Assembly: GCF_000768695.1 (NCBI RefSeq)
Contig: NZ_AVPL01000002.1
Location: 62,001 to 126,000 of the forward strand
Length of the DNA: 64,000 nt
Direction of reading: 5' to 3'
DNA from: Knoellia aerolata DSM 18566
GTDB lineage: Bacteria > Actinomycetota > Actinomycetes > Actinomycetales > Dermatophilaceae
Below, piece by piece: positions 1 to 12,187 of the stretch; position 1 is the first letter of the stretch, and every line of letters begins with the position of its first letter. The notes beneath the pieces are model-generated. The model saw only the letters and a program-made list of their open reading frames with translations, had not been told where the DNA came from and searched no databases. The translations under genes and the position numbers were made by a program.

Positions 1-513
1 CACGGCGATGTCCAGACCGGTCCGCTCGCTCTGCCAGGCCCCGAGGATCACGGGCGACTCACCGGCATACGCCACGCCTGCGAGGTCACCGGCGCCGTAG
101 CTGCCGAACACCCCGAACGGCTGCTCGAGCTCGACGACCGAGGCGGTGTCGCCGGACCACGTCGACCAGCGGTAGTTGCCGTGCGCACCACCCCGGGCCC
201 CGCCGACGGCCTCGACACCGCCGGACCGGGTGGCGACCTGCAACCAGCGCGCCTCGAAGGCATAGGGGGACCGGGGCGTCAGCGGGACCTCGGTGAGGGA
301 CCCGTCGCGCGCACGGAGCAGGCGGGGACGGGGGCGCTCGGGCGCGAACGCCCCCACGAGGACCGCGTCCCCGCTGCTCGCCAGGGTGACGGGCGTCAGG
401 CCGTCGGGGAGGGTGAGCGTCTCCCAGCGTGGGGGCGTCGACCCGGTGGTGCAGGCGCCGGCGAGCAGGACCGAGCCCACGACGAGGGCGAGGGCCGGCG
501 GGCGCGGTCGCAT
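1..513 (-). CDS. Putative lipoprotein, 3' end cut off by window
   Basis: The N-terminal 171 residues of a minus-strand protein can be read without a stop to the window edge. Residues 1-22 form a lipoprotein signal: a short Arg/Pro-rich n-region, a hydrophobic stretch and the lipobox LAGAC, so Cys21 should be lipidated and the protein anchored outside the membrane. The rest is rich in Gly, Trp and beta-type hydrophobic patterns and looks like repeated beta-strands, but I recognise no family. The ATG lies 6 bases after a TACAGT -10 box with no ribosome binding site, so the start is probably leaderless. It is divergent from uvrA. Function unknown. Confidence 0.7.
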   Translation of the reverse strand, partial: MRPRPPALALVVGSVLLAGACTTGSTPPRWETLTLPDGLTPVTLASSGDAVLVGAFAPERPRPRLLRARDGSLTEVPLTPRSPYAFEARWLQVATRSGGVEAVGGARGGAHGNYRWSTWSGDTASVVELEQPFGVFGSYGAGDLAGVAYAGESPVILGAWQSERTGLDIAV

Positions 514-519
514 GTCGTC

Positions 520-525
520 ACTGTA
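520..525 (-). promoter_or_regulatory. -10 box TACAGT of the lipoprotein gene
   Basis: TACAGT on the minus strand, with six bases to the ATG at 513. The spacing puts the transcript start on the start codon (leaderless). Confidence 0.45.
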
Positions 526-569
526 GAGGCGGCCCGAGGTCGTCGTCGGGGGCTGTCGGTGGCGGCACC

Positions 570-575
570 TAGCAT
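570..575 (+). promoter_or_regulatory. -10 box TAGCAT of uvrA
   Basis: TAGCAT is followed by seven bases and then GTG at 583. No Shine-Dalgarno sequence is present. This favours a leaderless transcript starting at the GTG and argues against the ATG at 574, which overlaps the -10 box. Confidence 0.5.
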
Positions 576-582
576 GGTGGTC

Positions 583-3750
<3,168 letters not shown>

Positions 3751-3757
3751 GCCGACC

Positions 3758-3778
3758 GGACGGCATACTCTGCCGTCC
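3758..3778 (+). terminator. Hairpin directly after uvrA
   Basis: GGACGGCA and TGCCGTCC form an 8-bp stem around a 5-base loop, 8 bases past the uvrA stop. It contains one copy of the recurrent GGCATAC heptamer. It may act with the larger stem downstream. Confidence 0.4.
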
Positions 3779-3796
3779 GACCCAGCCACCGGCGCA

Positions 3797-3837
3797 TGAC
3801 GAGGGCCCCGCACCACCTCGGTGCGGGGCCCTCGTCA
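3797..3837. terminator. Strong 18-bp stem-loop between uvrA and livF
   Basis: A perfect 18-bp inverted repeat (3797-3814 and 3820-3837) with a 5-base loop lies between the convergent uvrA and livF. It has no clear U-tract, as is common in GC-rich actinobacteria. It probably terminates in both directions. Confidence 0.7.
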
Positions 3838-3852
3838 CGTGTGCTGTCTCGC

Positions 3853-3909
3853 GCCCACGCTGCGCGTGGGACCCGCTCTCAGGCCCACGCTGCGCGTGGG
3901 ACCCGCTCT
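3853..3909. repeat. Two tandem copies of a 27-base hairpin unit
   Basis: A 27-base unit containing the palindrome CCCACGCTGCGCGTGGG occurs at 3853-3879 and again, identical, at 3883-3909 (30-base period). Each unit folds into a 7-bp stem. The second copy runs into the livF stop codon. Likely a duplicated terminator for the liv operon. Confidence 0.65.
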
Positions 3910-4621
3910 AATCCTCGCCGAGGTAGGCCTTGCGGACGTCGTCGCTCGCGAGGAGCTCGGGGCCGCTGCCCGACAGGACGATCTTGCCGACCTCGAGGAC
4001 GTAGCCCTTCGTGGCCCTCTTGAGCGCCGCCTGAGCGTTCTGCTCGACGAGCAGGATCGTCGTGCCCTGCTCCTGGAGCGTCGTCACCGTGGACATGACC
4101 GTCTTCATCATCAGCGGCGACAGGCCCATCGACGGCTCGTCGAGCATGAGCAGCTTGGGGCGGCTCATCATGGCCCGACCCATGGCGAGCATCTGCTGCT
4201 CGCCTCCGGAGAACGTGCCGGCCGCCTGCGCCTTGCGTTCACCGAGGATAGGAAACAGCTCGTAGGCCGCCTGCAGGTCCTTGCGCACGTCGCCGTCGCG
4301 TCGGGCGAACGCCCCGAGCAGGAGGTTCTGCTCGACGGAGAGGCGAGGGAAGATCCGTCGGCCCTCGGGGGAGTGGGCCAGCCCGAGGGTGACGATCTCG
4401 TGGGCCGGTGTGTCGTCGATCCGCTTGCCCTGGAAGCGGATGGACCCGCTGAGCGGACGGAGGAGACCGGAGATCGTGCGCAGGGTCGTCGTCTTGCCGG
4501 CACCGTTGGTGCCGATGAGCGTGACGACCTCGCCCTCGTCGACCGAGAAGCTGATGCCCTTGACGGCCTTGATCTTGCCGTACGCGACCACGAGGTCCTT
4601 GACCTCGAGCATGGGGCTCAC
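3908..4621 (-). CDS. livF: Branched-chain amino acid ABC transporter ATPase LivF
   Basis: Cytoplasmic ATPase (237 aa) that powers import of leucine, isoleucine and valine or similar amino acids with LivG, LivH, LivM and LivK. It shows Walker A GTNGAGKTT (near residue 37), signature FSGGEQQ, Walker B LLMLDEPSMGL, and the LivF-typical HSPEGRRIFPRLSVEQNL stretch. The start overlaps the livG stop by 4 bases (ATGA), so the two are translationally coupled. It is last in the operon and its stop TAG sits in a repeated hairpin. The true substrate may be another amino acid, urea or amide, since the family is broad. Confidence 0.93.
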   Translation of the reverse strand: MSPMLEVKDLVVAYGKIKAVKGISFSVDEGEVVTLIGTNGAGKTTTLRTISGLLRPLSGSIRFQGKRIDDTPAHEIVTLGLAHSPEGRRIFPRLSVEQNLLLGAFARRDGDVRKDLQAAYELFPILGERKAQAAGTFSGGEQQMLAMGRAMMSRPKLLMLDEPSMGLSPLMMKTVMSTVTTLQEQGTTILLVEQNAQAALKRATKGYVLEVGKIVLSGSGPELLASDDVRKAYLGED

Positions 4622-5469
4622 AGCGTCTCCTTCGTCGTGGCGGGACCCTCGTCCTCGTCGTCGTCGTCTCCGCCACCGATGTAGGCCTCGATGACGCGCG
4701 GGTCGGACTGGACCTCACCCGGAGTGCCCTCGACGAGGACCTCGCCGCGGACGAGGCAGAGGACTCGGTCGCAGAGGTTGAAGATGAACCGCATGTCGTG
4801 CTCGATGACGACGACCGCCAGCCCGCTGTCGCGGATCCGGAAGATCAGGTCGCTCGCCTGCTTGGTCTCCTGCGGGTTCATGCCGGCCGTCGGCTCGTCC
4901 AGGAGGATGAGCTTGGGGTCGGTGGCCAGTGCCCGGGCGATCTCGAGCCGGCGCTGGTCGCCGTAGGGCATGTTGCGCGCGAGGCTCTCCGTCGAGCCGC
5001 CGAGCCCGACGAAGTCGAGCAGCTCCTGGGCGCGTGCCCGGGTCGCCTCCTCCTCGCGCCGGAACTTCGGTCCCCGCAGGATCGAGGTGAGCGCCATCGA
5101 GCTGGTGCGGCAGTAACGGCCCACCATGACGTTCTCGAGGGCGGTCATGTTCGCGAACAGCCGGATGTTCTGGAAGGTGCGGGCCATGCCCGCGACGACG
5201 ACGGCGCGCGGCTTGGGCGGCAGGACGTCACCGCTCAGCGTGACCTGCCCCTCGGTCGGCTTGTAGAGACCGGTGAGGCAGTTGAAGAACGTCGTCTTGC
5301 CGGCACCGTTGGGGCCGATGAGTCCGACGATCTCACCCTCGTTGACGGTCATGTCGACGTCCTTGACGGCGGTGAGGCCGCCGAAGCGCATCGTCACGCC
5401 ACGGGCCTCGAGGATCGGCTTGCCGACCGCCGTGGGCACGCGGGCGGGGGGCGTGTCGGTGAGGGTCAT
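4618..5469 (-). CDS. livG: Branched-chain amino acid ABC transporter ATPase LivG
   Basis: Second ATPase of the liv transporter (283 aa). Walker A GPNGAGKTT, the LivG-type motif MARTFQNIRLFANMTALENV, signature YGDQRRLEIARAL and Walker B LILLDEPTAGMN are all present. The C-terminus after IEAYIGG is a short Asp/Glu-rich tail. An N-terminal leader of ~18 residues precedes the first beta-strand. The start overlaps the livM stop by 4 bases and the stop overlaps the livF start, so the four cytoplasmic and membrane subunits form one coupled unit. Confidence 0.93.
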   Translation of the reverse strand: MTLTDTPPARVPTAVGKPILEARGVTMRFGGLTAVKDVDMTVNEGEIVGLIGPNGAGKTTFFNCLTGLYKPTEGQVTLSGDVLPPKPRAVVVAGMARTFQNIRLFANMTALENVMVGRYCRTSSMALTSILRGPKFRREEEATRARAQELLDFVGLGGSTESLARNMPYGDQRRLEIARALATDPKLILLDEPTAGMNPQETKQASDLIFRIRDSGLAVVVIEHDMRFIFNLCDRVLCLVRGEVLVEGTPGEVQSDPRVIEAYIGGGDDDDEDEGPATTKETL

Positions 5470-7211
5470 GCCTTGACCTCCGTTTCCTCGAGATGGACCG
5501 CTTCGATCCGTTGGGCGAGCTCCTCGTCGTCCTCGTGGAACTCGAGCTTGCGCCGGTGGCTCGCGATGAGGCCCTCCGGGCGGAAACGCATCATGAGGAC
5601 GAGCACGAGCCCGAAGATGAGCAGCCGGTAGTCGGCGATGAAGCGGAGCTTCTCCGGCAGGAGCTTGAGGATCGTCGCGCCGACGATGACACCGGCGACG
5701 GTGCCCATGCCGCCGAGGACGATCGCGGCGAGCAGGAACGCGGACTCGAGGAAGATGTACTGGTCGGGGGTGACCGAGACGTCGTGGTGCGCCTTGACCG
5801 TGCCCGCCATGCCGGCGAGGAACGCGCCGCCCGCGAAGGCGAACAGCTTGAGGCCGAAGACGTTGACGCCCATGGCCTCGGCCGCCTTCTCGTCCTCGCG
5901 GATCGCGACCCAGCCACGGCCGATGCGGCTGTTGTTGAGCCGCGTGAAGACGAGGATGATGATCGCCGCGATGAGGAGCAGGAGGAAGTAGTAGTTCGCG
6001 AACCTGCCGAGGGTGATCCCCGCGATCGTGTGCGGCTGACCGAAGTCGAACGACCCGATCGCCAGGTCCGGGATGGCCGGGATGCCGTTGGGTCCGTTGG
6101 TGATGTCGGGGCCGTTGGATCCGTCGAGGTTGCCCATGGTGAAGCGGAAGATCTCACCGAACGCCAAGGTGACGATGGCGAGGTAGTCACCCGAGACCCG
6201 CAGCGTCGGTGACCCGATGATGAGGCCCAGCATGGCGGAGAACAGTGCTCCGACGAGGACGACGACGATGAACGGCGGTTTCCAGTCGATGGTCGCGAAG
6301 GCCGAGGCCGACAGCACCGCACCGACGTAGGCTCCGGCGCCGAGGAAGGCGATGTAGCCGAGGTCGAGGAGGCCGGCGAGGCCGACGACGATGTTGAGAC
6401 CGAGGGCGGTCGCCGCGAAGATCAGGACCTGCGTCGCGATCGACATGTTCTCGTCCGACCCGCCCTGCGTGAACGGGAAGAGGAACGCGACCGCGAACGC
6501 GCCGAGCATGAGCACCGGGCGGTTCTTCTGGGCGATGAGCCCGACCCACGTGAAAGCCCCGGCCCTCGTGAGGGCGAGCGCGACGGCCGACACGAACAGG
6601 AGGAACAGCAGGAAGCTGCCGCCGTCGCCGATGTCGAGGGCGTAGGCCGCGCCGAAGAGGACCAGGGCCATGAGCACGACGATGGTGCTGATCTCGAGCC
6701 ACGACGACGTCTTCGCGAAGAGCGGGTCACGGTGCTGGCGGGAGACGAGCATGAGGCCGGAGGCGGCGAGGAGGAGCGCCCCGAGCAGCGAGATCCAGCC
6801 ACCGGGGTTGATGTTGACGAGCCCGCCCGACTGGTAGGCGATGATGCCGAGGGTGATGACCATGTAGGCCACCGCACCGAGCCCGAGGACCCGGACTGCC
6901 GCCGCCGTGTCGAGCCATTCGCCGAAGCGGTGCAGCGGTCCCCGGTGCGCGAGGAGGAACAGCAGGGCCGCGACCCCGAGCGCGATCATGCAGATCTGCA
7001 CGCCGTTGGGGTAGAAGTCGACCGAGAGGTCGCCGAGGACGTCCGAGGTGTAGCTCCAGGACAGGAAGGTCCCTCCGACGAGGATGAGGACCCCGGCGAG
7101 ACCCAGCGGCCAGGCGGCGGCACTGCCGCGGCCGGGGATGCGCTCGAGGAGGGGGACCTTGACGGCGTCGTCGTCGTGGCCGTGCGTGAGGTCGGTCGTC
7201 GAGGTGCTCAT
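5466..7211 (-). CDS. livM: Branched-chain amino acid ABC transporter permease LivM
   Basis: Membrane permease (581 aa). The C-terminal ~330 residues hold the conserved LivM core (GLNIVVGLAGLLDLGYIAF, RVSGDYLAIVTLAFGE, AMGVNVFGLKLFAFA). The N-terminal ~240 residues add several extra transmembrane segments beyond the usual ~320-420 aa family length. The ATG at 7211 overlaps the livH stop (ATGA), which fixes the start although the frame stays open further upstream. The C-terminus is a charged cytoplasmic tail. It partners LivH in the membrane. Confidence 0.92.
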   Translation of the reverse strand: MSTSTTDLTHGHDDDAVKVPLLERIPGRGSAAAWPLGLAGVLILVGGTFLSWSYTSDVLGDLSVDFYPNGVQICMIALGVAALLFLLAHRGPLHRFGEWLDTAAAVRVLGLGAVAYMVITLGIIAYQSGGLVNINPGGWISLLGALLLAASGLMLVSRQHRDPLFAKTSSWLEISTIVVLMALVLFGAAYALDIGDGGSFLLFLLFVSAVALALTRAGAFTWVGLIAQKNRPVLMLGAFAVAFLFPFTQGGSDENMSIATQVLIFAATALGLNIVVGLAGLLDLGYIAFLGAGAYVGAVLSASAFATIDWKPPFIVVVLVGALFSAMLGLIIGSPTLRVSGDYLAIVTLAFGEIFRFTMGNLDGSNGPDITNGPNGIPAIPDLAIGSFDFGQPHTIAGITLGRFANYYFLLLLIAAIIILVFTRLNNSRIGRGWVAIREDEKAAEAMGVNVFGLKLFAFAGGAFLAGMAGTVKAHHDVSVTPDQYIFLESAFLLAAIVLGGMGTVAGVIVGATILKLLPEKLRFIADYRLLIFGLVLVLMMRFRPEGLIASHRRKLEFHEDDEELAQRIEAVHLEETEVKA

Positions 7212-8131
7212 GCGCGGTCCACCACCCGGGCGCCGAGGAGGCCCTGGGGCCTGAAGACGAGCACGAGAATGAGGAGCACGAACGCCCACACGTCCTTCCA
7301 TGCCGACCCGCCGAACTGGCCGGGAATGAACTGGGTGGCCATCGACTCGGCGATACCCAGGGTGAGACCTCCGACGACGGCGCCCTGGATGTTGCCGATC
7401 CCACCGAGCACGGCGGCCGTGAAGGCCTTGAGGCCGGCGAGGAAGCCCATCCGGAAGTCGATGTTGGAGTTGAGCAGGCCCTGCGCGACACCGGCGAGGG
7501 CGGCGAGGGCGGCACCCACGGCGAAGGCGATGACGATGATGCGGTTGACGTTGATCCCCATGAGCTGGGCCGTGTCCGGGTCCTGCGAGACGGCCTGCAT
7601 CCCCTGGCCCAGCCTGGTGCGGTTGACGAAGTACCACAGCAGGGCGGCCGACAGGACGAGCGCGCCGACGGTGAAGACCGCCGCGCGCTGGATCGAGAGG
7701 CCCCCGATGGAGAGCGCCGTCCCGGTGACGACGTCGATCTCGGGGAAGACGAGCTTGCTCTTGGCGCCCGGGTAGAAGAGGCGCACGGCCTCCTGCAGGA
7801 AGACGGAGATGCCGATGGCGGTGATGAGGGGGGCCAGGCGGGGGGCGCCACGCAGCGGCCGGTAGGCGATGCGCTCCATGACGACCGCGGTGAGGACGGA
7901 GACGAGCACGGCACCGAGCACCATGACGGGCAGCACCCAGAGGCCGGTCTGGCCCTTGAAGAGCACCGTCCAGGTGGCCAGTGCCCCGAAGGCCCCGATC
8001 ATGAACACCTCGCCGTGGGCGAAGTTGATGAGCTGGACGATGCCGTAGACGACGGTGTAGCCGACGGCGATCAGCGCGTACAGCGACCCGATGGTCAAGC
8101 CGTTCACGATCTGTTGCAGGAAATCGGTCAT
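7208..8131 (-). CDS. livH: Branched-chain amino acid ABC transporter permease LivH
   Basis: Permease of 307 aa with about eight hydrophobic segments. The family landmarks QQIVNGLTIGSLYALIAVGY, INFAHGEVFMIGAFGA and LGGIGNIQGAVVGG are clear. It follows livK after a 101-base gap that contains a strong stem-loop, and overlaps livM by 4 bases. Expression is therefore likely lower than that of livK, as is normal for binding-protein operons. Confidence 0.93.
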   Translation of the reverse strand: MTDFLQQIVNGLTIGSLYALIAVGYTVVYGIVQLINFAHGEVFMIGAFGALATWTVLFKGQTGLWVLPVMVLGAVLVSVLTAVVMERIAYRPLRGAPRLAPLITAIGISVFLQEAVRLFYPGAKSKLVFPEIDVVTGTALSIGGLSIQRAAVFTVGALVLSAALLWYFVNRTRLGQGMQAVSQDPDTAQLMGINVNRIIVIAFAVGAALAALAGVAQGLLNSNIDFRMGFLAGLKAFTAAVLGGIGNIQGAVVGGLTLGIAESMATQFIPGQFGGSAWKDVWAFVLLILVLVFRPQGLLGARVVDRA

Positions 8132-8170
8132 CGCAGAACCGGCACCTCTCTGTCTGTGGTCGCTGGCACA

Positions 8171-8208
8171 TTCAAGCAGGGGCGGGTTGGTCCCCGCCCC
8201 TGCTCGAA
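8171..8208 (-). terminator. Stem-loop between livK and livH
   Basis: An inverted repeat (GCAGGGGCGGG at 8176-8186 pairs with 8193-8203, 6-base loop), with flanking pairs out to 8171 and 8208. It sits in the only sizeable gap of the operon. It could act as a partial terminator or as an RNA-stability element favouring the binding protein. No U-tract is present. Confidence 0.55.
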
Positions 8209-8232
8209 TGAACTACTGCGTGTCTGGCTCGG

Positions 8233-9447
8233 TCAGCTGACGTTCTCGGACTTCACGCTGACCCACTTGCCGCCCTCGACCTTGTAGCCGGTGATGACCT
8301 TGACCAGCGTGTCGCCGAACTCGTCGAAGGACACCTTGCCGGTGACGCCGTCGAACGAGACCTTGCCGACCGCGTCGACCGTGGCCTGGCGGGCGCTCTT
8401 GGCGTCGTCGGCGTCCTTGAGGGAGACCTTGAGCGCCTCGATGATGGCGTTCGCCGCGTCGTACGAGTAGCCGCCGTAGGCCGCTGCCGGCTCGGCGTAC
8501 TTGGCTGCCTCGTAGTCGGCGAGGAACTTCTTGCCGGCGTCGCTGTTCTCGGTCGGCTCACCGACGGAGGTGGCGAGGTCACCGTTGGAGGTGGAACCCG
8601 CGAGCTCGATGTACTTGGGGTCGAAGATGCCGTCGCCACCCATGAGCGGGACGTTGAGGCCACCGGCCTTCATCTGCTTGGACAGGGGTCCGGCCTGCGG
8701 GTACTCACCGCCGTAGTAGACGGCGCCCGGCTTGGACGGGGCGACCTTGGAGACGACCGGCGCGTAGTTGGACTCGTCCGGGTTGATCGTCTCGGCGGCC
8801 ACGACGGTGCCACCGGCGGCCTTGTAGGCCTCCGTGAAGTACTGGACCAGACCCTGGCCGTAGGTCTTCTTGTCGTGGATCGTCGCGACGGTCTTGATGC
8901 CCTGCTCGATGAGGAACTTGGCGGCGAAGCCACCCTGCGCGATGTCCGTCGTGCAGGTGCGGAAGAACGTCTTGTAGGGACGTGCGTTGCCGTCGGCGCC
9001 GCGGGTCAGCGAGGGTCCGGTGTTGGCCGGGGAGATCTGGGTGATGTTGGCGGCAGCGAAGACGGGCTGGGTCTGCTGGCTGACGCTCGAGTTGAGGTTG
9101 CCGACGACACCGACGACCTCGTCGTCGGACGCGAGCTTCGTCGCGCCGTTCTTCCCCACGTCGGCCTTGCCCTCGTCGTCGACGGCCTCGACCTCGAGGG
9201 TCCAGCCCTCGATCGCCTTGGACTCGTTGGCCTGCTTGACGGCCAGCTCGACGGAGTGCTGGATGCCCTTTCCGAGTGCGGAGAGGTCACCCGACAGGGG
9301 CGCGATGACGCCGATCTTGGCGACCTTGGCGTCGCCGCCGGTTGTACTGCCGGTGTCCTCGTTCTCACCGCGGGTGCCACACCCGGCAAGTGCGAGTGAG
9401 GCCACCAACAGCGAAGCGCCGACGGTCATGACGGAACGCTGAGCCAC
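8233..9447 (-). CDS. livK: Branched-chain amino acid ABC transporter binding protein LivK
   Basis: Substrate-binding lipoprotein (404 aa). The signal ends in the lipobox LAGC (Cys near residue 23), followed by a Gly/Thr linker and the periplasmic-binding fold of the Leu/Ile/Val receptor family (KIGVIAPLSGDLSALG, SPANTGPSLT, FFRTCTTDIAQGGFAAKFL). The start is GTG 9447: AGGAGG lies four bases upstream, while the in-frame ATG at 9429 is too far from it. The frame continues far upstream but without homology. It is first in the liv operon and divergent from the Rieske gene. Confidence 0.92.
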   Translation of the reverse strand: MAQRSVMTVGASLLVASLALAGCGTRGENEDTGSTTGGDAKVAKIGVIAPLSGDLSALGKGIQHSVELAVKQANESKAIEGWTLEVEAVDDEGKADVGKNGATKLASDDEVVGVVGNLNSSVSQQTQPVFAAANITQISPANTGPSLTRGADGNARPYKTFFRTCTTDIAQGGFAAKFLIEQGIKTVATIHDKKTYGQGLVQYFTEAYKAAGGTVVAAETINPDESNYAPVVSKVAPSKPGAVYYGGEYPQAGPLSKQMKAGGLNVPLMGGDGIFDPKYIELAGSTSNGDLATSVGEPTENSDAGKKFLADYEAAKYAEPAAAYGGYSYDAANAIIEALKVSLKDADDAKSARQATVDAVGKVSFDGVTGKVSFDEFGDTLVKVITGYKVEGGKWVSVKSENVS

Positions 9448-9517
9448 GTTTCCTCCTGAAACTTCTTCTCCCGCGGCGTGAAGCCGAGGAGCTCGCGACG
9501 GGTGTGCGAGCACCCGA

Positions 9518-9523
9518 AATATA
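9518..9523 (-). promoter_or_regulatory. livK: Possible -10 box TATATT of the liv operon
   Basis: TATATT on the minus strand is the most AT-rich element upstream of livK and would give a leader of about 64 bases. A 6-bp stem (9499-9504 with 9511-9516) lies at the predicted 5' end. No good -35 is visible. Confidence 0.35.
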
Positions 9524-9678
9524 GCCACGGCGGGGTCACCCGGCGCCCGTGTTGCGCATTTGTGTGCCGAGTCGTTACCAAGGTCGTTGCCGGGCCGTTC
9601 ACAGGTTGACGACGGCATACTGGCAGCGCTGGACGACGCACGACCCGGCCCCACGCCCGCACGACGAAGGTGAGCACG

Positions 9679-10173
9679 ATGAGCGACTCCCCGGACCACC
9701 CGGCCACGACCCGCCCCGACCCCGTCACCGCCCCGTCCTGCTGCGGTCGCCGCGACGCCCTTCGCGCGGTCGGCGCGGTCGCCGTGGTCGGCGCCGGTCT
9801 CACCGCCTGCGGGACCGACGCGGGGAAGGCCGTCGAGACGGCCGCCTCGTCGGCCTCCAGCGCCGCGTCGGGTGCGGCCGGCGCCGTCCGGGACCTCGCC
9901 AAGAAGGCGGACATCCCCGTCGGCGGCGGCACGATCATCGACGCGGCCAAGGTCGTCATCACCCAGCCGACCGAGGGCGAGTTCAAGGCCTTCTCCGCCG
10001 TGTGCACGCACCAGGGCTGCACCGTGAGCAGCGTCGAGGGTGGCGCCATCAACTGCGCCTGCCACGGCAGCCAGTTCGACCTCGCGACCGGGGCCGTGAA
10101 GCGGGGCCCGGCGACGCGGGGCCTGCCGACGAAGTCGGTCACCGTGGGCGCCGACGGCATCAGCGTCACCTGA
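9679..10173 (+). CDS. Rieske [2Fe-2S] protein with Tat/lipoprotein signal
   Basis: A 164-aa exported iron-sulfur protein. The N-terminus carries [12 protein letters not shown], a twin-arginine-like motif, then a hydrophobic segment ending in LTACG, a lipobox. After an Ala/Ser spacer comes a Rieske domain with ligands CTHQGC and CACHGSQFD. It is shorter than the QcrA Rieske subunit and resembles the stand-alone Rieske Tat-lipoproteins common in actinobacteria; partner unknown. ATG 9679 has AAGGTGA at good spacing; GTG 9670 is an alternative start. Monocistronic, divergent from livK. Confidence 0.88.
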   Translation: MSDSPDHPATTRPDPVTAPSCCGRRDALRAVGAVAVVGAGLTACGTDAGKAVETAASSASSAASGAAGAVRDLAKKADIPVGGGTIIDAAKVVITQPTEGEFKAFSAVCTHQGCTVSSVEGGAINCACHGSQFDLATGAVKRGPATRGLPTKSVTVGADGISVT

Positions 10174-10203
10174 GCACCCGCTGAGCCTGTCGCCGCCCCC
10201 GCA

Positions 10204-10209
10204 TAGGGT
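10204..10209 (+). promoter_or_regulatory. uvrC: -10 box TAGGGT of uvrC
   Basis: TAGGGT, seven bases, then GTG 10217, with no ribosome binding site. This favours leaderless initiation at 10217 over GTG 10211. Confidence 0.5.
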
Positions 10210-10216
10210 TGTGGGC

Positions 10217-12187
10217 GTGGCTCATCCGTCGACCTACCGCCCCCGTCCGGGGGAGATCCCGACCGATCCCGGGGTCTACCGGTTCCGCGACAAGGACGGC
10301 CGCGTCATCTACGTGGGCAAAGCGAAGTCGCTCCGCTCGCGCCTGTCGTCCTACTTCCAGGACGTCGGTGCGCTGCATCCCCGGACCGCGTCGATGGTGC
10401 TCGCCGGCGCCAGCGTCGAGTGGACCACCGTCGCCACCGAGGTCGAGGCCCTCCAGCTCGAGTACTCCTGGATCAAGGAGTACGACCCGCGGTTCAACGT
10501 CAAGTACCGCGACGACAAGTCCTACCCCTACCTCGCCGTGACCATGGGGGAGGAGTTCCCCCGCGCCCAGGTCCTCCGGGGTGCCAAGCGCAAGGGGACC
10601 CGCTACTTCGGCCCGTACGCGCACGCGTGGGCGATCCGCGAGACCCTCGACCAGGCCCTGCGGGTCTTTCCCATCCGCACCTGCTCGGCCGGCGTCTTCA
10701 AGCGCGCGACCCAGGTCGGCCGGCCCTGCCTCCTCGGCTACATCGACAAGTGCTCGGCCCCGTGCGTCGACCGGGTCGACGCCGCCACGCACCGCGCGAT
10801 CGCCGAGGACTTCTGCGACTTCATGGCCGGCGAGAGCTCGAAGTTCGTCAAGCGGCTCGAGCGCCAGATGCGGGCCGCCTCCGACGAGCTCGACTTCGAG
10901 CGGGCCGCCCGGCTCCGCGACGACATCGGCGCCCTCCAGCGGGTGCTGGAGAAGTCGGCCGTCGTCTTCGGTGACGGCACCGATGCCGACGTCTTCGCCC
11001 TCGCCGACGACGAGCTGGAGGTCGCCGTCCAGGTGTTCCACGTGCGCGGCGGGCGTATCCGCGGGCAGCGCGGCTGGGTCGCCGAGAAGGAGTTCGAGAC
11101 CGTGCCCGAGGTCGTCGGCCACCTCCTGCAGCAGCTCTACGGCGGCGAGGAGGGCGAGGCGGTGCCGCGCGAGGTCCTCGTGCCGGTGCTCCCGGACGAC
11201 GCCGAGTCGCTCGGGGAGTGGCTGTCGAGGCGTCGGGGGAGCCGGGTCGACCTGCGTGTGCCGCGCCGCGGGGACAAGCGCACGCTCATGGAGACGGTCG
11301 AGCGCAACGCCACCCAGAGCCTGGCCCGGCACAAGGTCGCCCGAGCCGGCGACCTCACCAACCGGTCGCAGGCCCTCCAGCAGCTCCACGAGCTCCTCGA
11401 GCTCGACGAGTCGCCGCTGCGGATCGAGTGCTTCGACATCAGCCACGTCCAGGGCACCCAGGTCGTCGGGTCCATGGTGGTCTTCGAGGACGGGCTCCCG
11501 CGCAAGGGCGAGTACCGGCGGTTCATCGTGCGCGGACAGCAGGATGAGGACGGCGCGGCTGCACCCATCGACGACACCGCCGCGATGCACGAGGTGCTCA
11601 CCCGTCGCTTCCGCCGCTACCTCAAGGACCGCGACGAGCCACAGGTCCGGGACGACGAGACCGGTCGCCCGACCCGGTTCGCCTACCCGCCGCAGCTGGT
11701 CGTCGTCGACGGCGGGCTGCCCCAGGTCAACGCGGCGGCGCGCGCGATCGAGGACCTCGGCATCGTCGACGTCGCCGTGGTCGGGCTGGCCAAGCGCCTC
11801 GAGGAGGTGTGGGTGCCCGGGCAGGACTTCCCGGTCGTCCTGCCCCGGACCAGCGAGGGCCTCTACCTGCTGCAGCGGCTGCGCGACGAGGCACACCGGT
11901 TCGCCATCACGTTCCACCGCCAGCGGCGGAGCAAGGCGATGACGAACTCCGCCCTGGACGGCATACCGGGCCTGGGGGACGTCAAGCGCAAGGCGCTGCT
12001 GCGTCACTTCGGCTCCGTGAAGCGGATCCGCGCCGCGAGCCTCGAGGAGCTGGGGGAGGTCCCCGGGATCGGCGCCACGCTGGCGCAGACCATCGAACGC
12101 GAGTTGACTGGGGCACCCGTGGAGCCCACGGTGAACCTGATGACCGGTGAGATCGTCGACGACACACAGAAGGACAACGATGACTGA
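10217..12187 (+). CDS. uvrC: UvrABC excinuclease subunit C
   Basis: UvrC makes both incisions in nucleotide excision repair. The 656-aa protein has the N-terminal GIY-YIG nuclease ([21 protein letters not shown]), a UVR motif region ([21 protein letters not shown]), the C-terminal RNase H-like endonuclease ([20 protein letters not shown]) and two helix-hairpin-helix motifs near the end ([25 protein letters not shown]). Its last codons overlap the rapZ start by 8 bases. The uvrC-rapZ-yvcK-whiA order is conserved across actinobacteria. Confidence 0.95.
   Translation: MAHPSTYRPRPGEIPTDPGVYRFRDKDGRVIYVGKAKSLRSRLSSYFQDVGALHPRTASMVLAGASVEWTTVATEVEALQLEYSWIKEYDPRFNVKYRDDKSYPYLAVTMGEEFPRAQVLRGAKRKGTRYFGPYAHAWAIRETLDQALRVFPIRTCSAGVFKRATQVGRPCLLGYIDKCSAPCVDRVDAATHRAIAEDFCDFMAGESSKFVKRLERQMRAASDELDFERAARLRDDIGALQRVLEKSAVVFGDGTDADVFALADDELEVAVQVFHVRGGRIRGQRGWVAEKEFETVPEVVGHLLQQLYGGEEGEAVPREVLVPVLPDDAESLGEWLSRRRGSRVDLRVPRRGDKRTLMETVERNATQSLARHKVARAGDLTNRSQALQQLHELLELDESPLRIECFDISHVQGTQVVGSMVVFEDGLPRKGEYRRFIVRGQQDEDGAAAPIDDTAAMHEVLTRRFRRYLKDRDEPQVRDDETGRPTRFAYPPQLVVVDGGLPQVNAAARAIEDLGIVDVAVVGLAKRLEEVWVPGQDFPVVLPRTSEGLYLLQRLRDEAHRFAITFHRQRRSKAMTNSALDGIPGLGDVKRKALLRHFGSVKRIRAASLEELGEVPGIGATLAQTIERELTGAPVEPTVNLMTGEIVDDTQKDNDD

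Noticed and set aside
181-582. Upstream extension of uvrA
   Set aside because: Overlaps the divergent lipoprotein gene and its promoter, and carries no UvrA homology.
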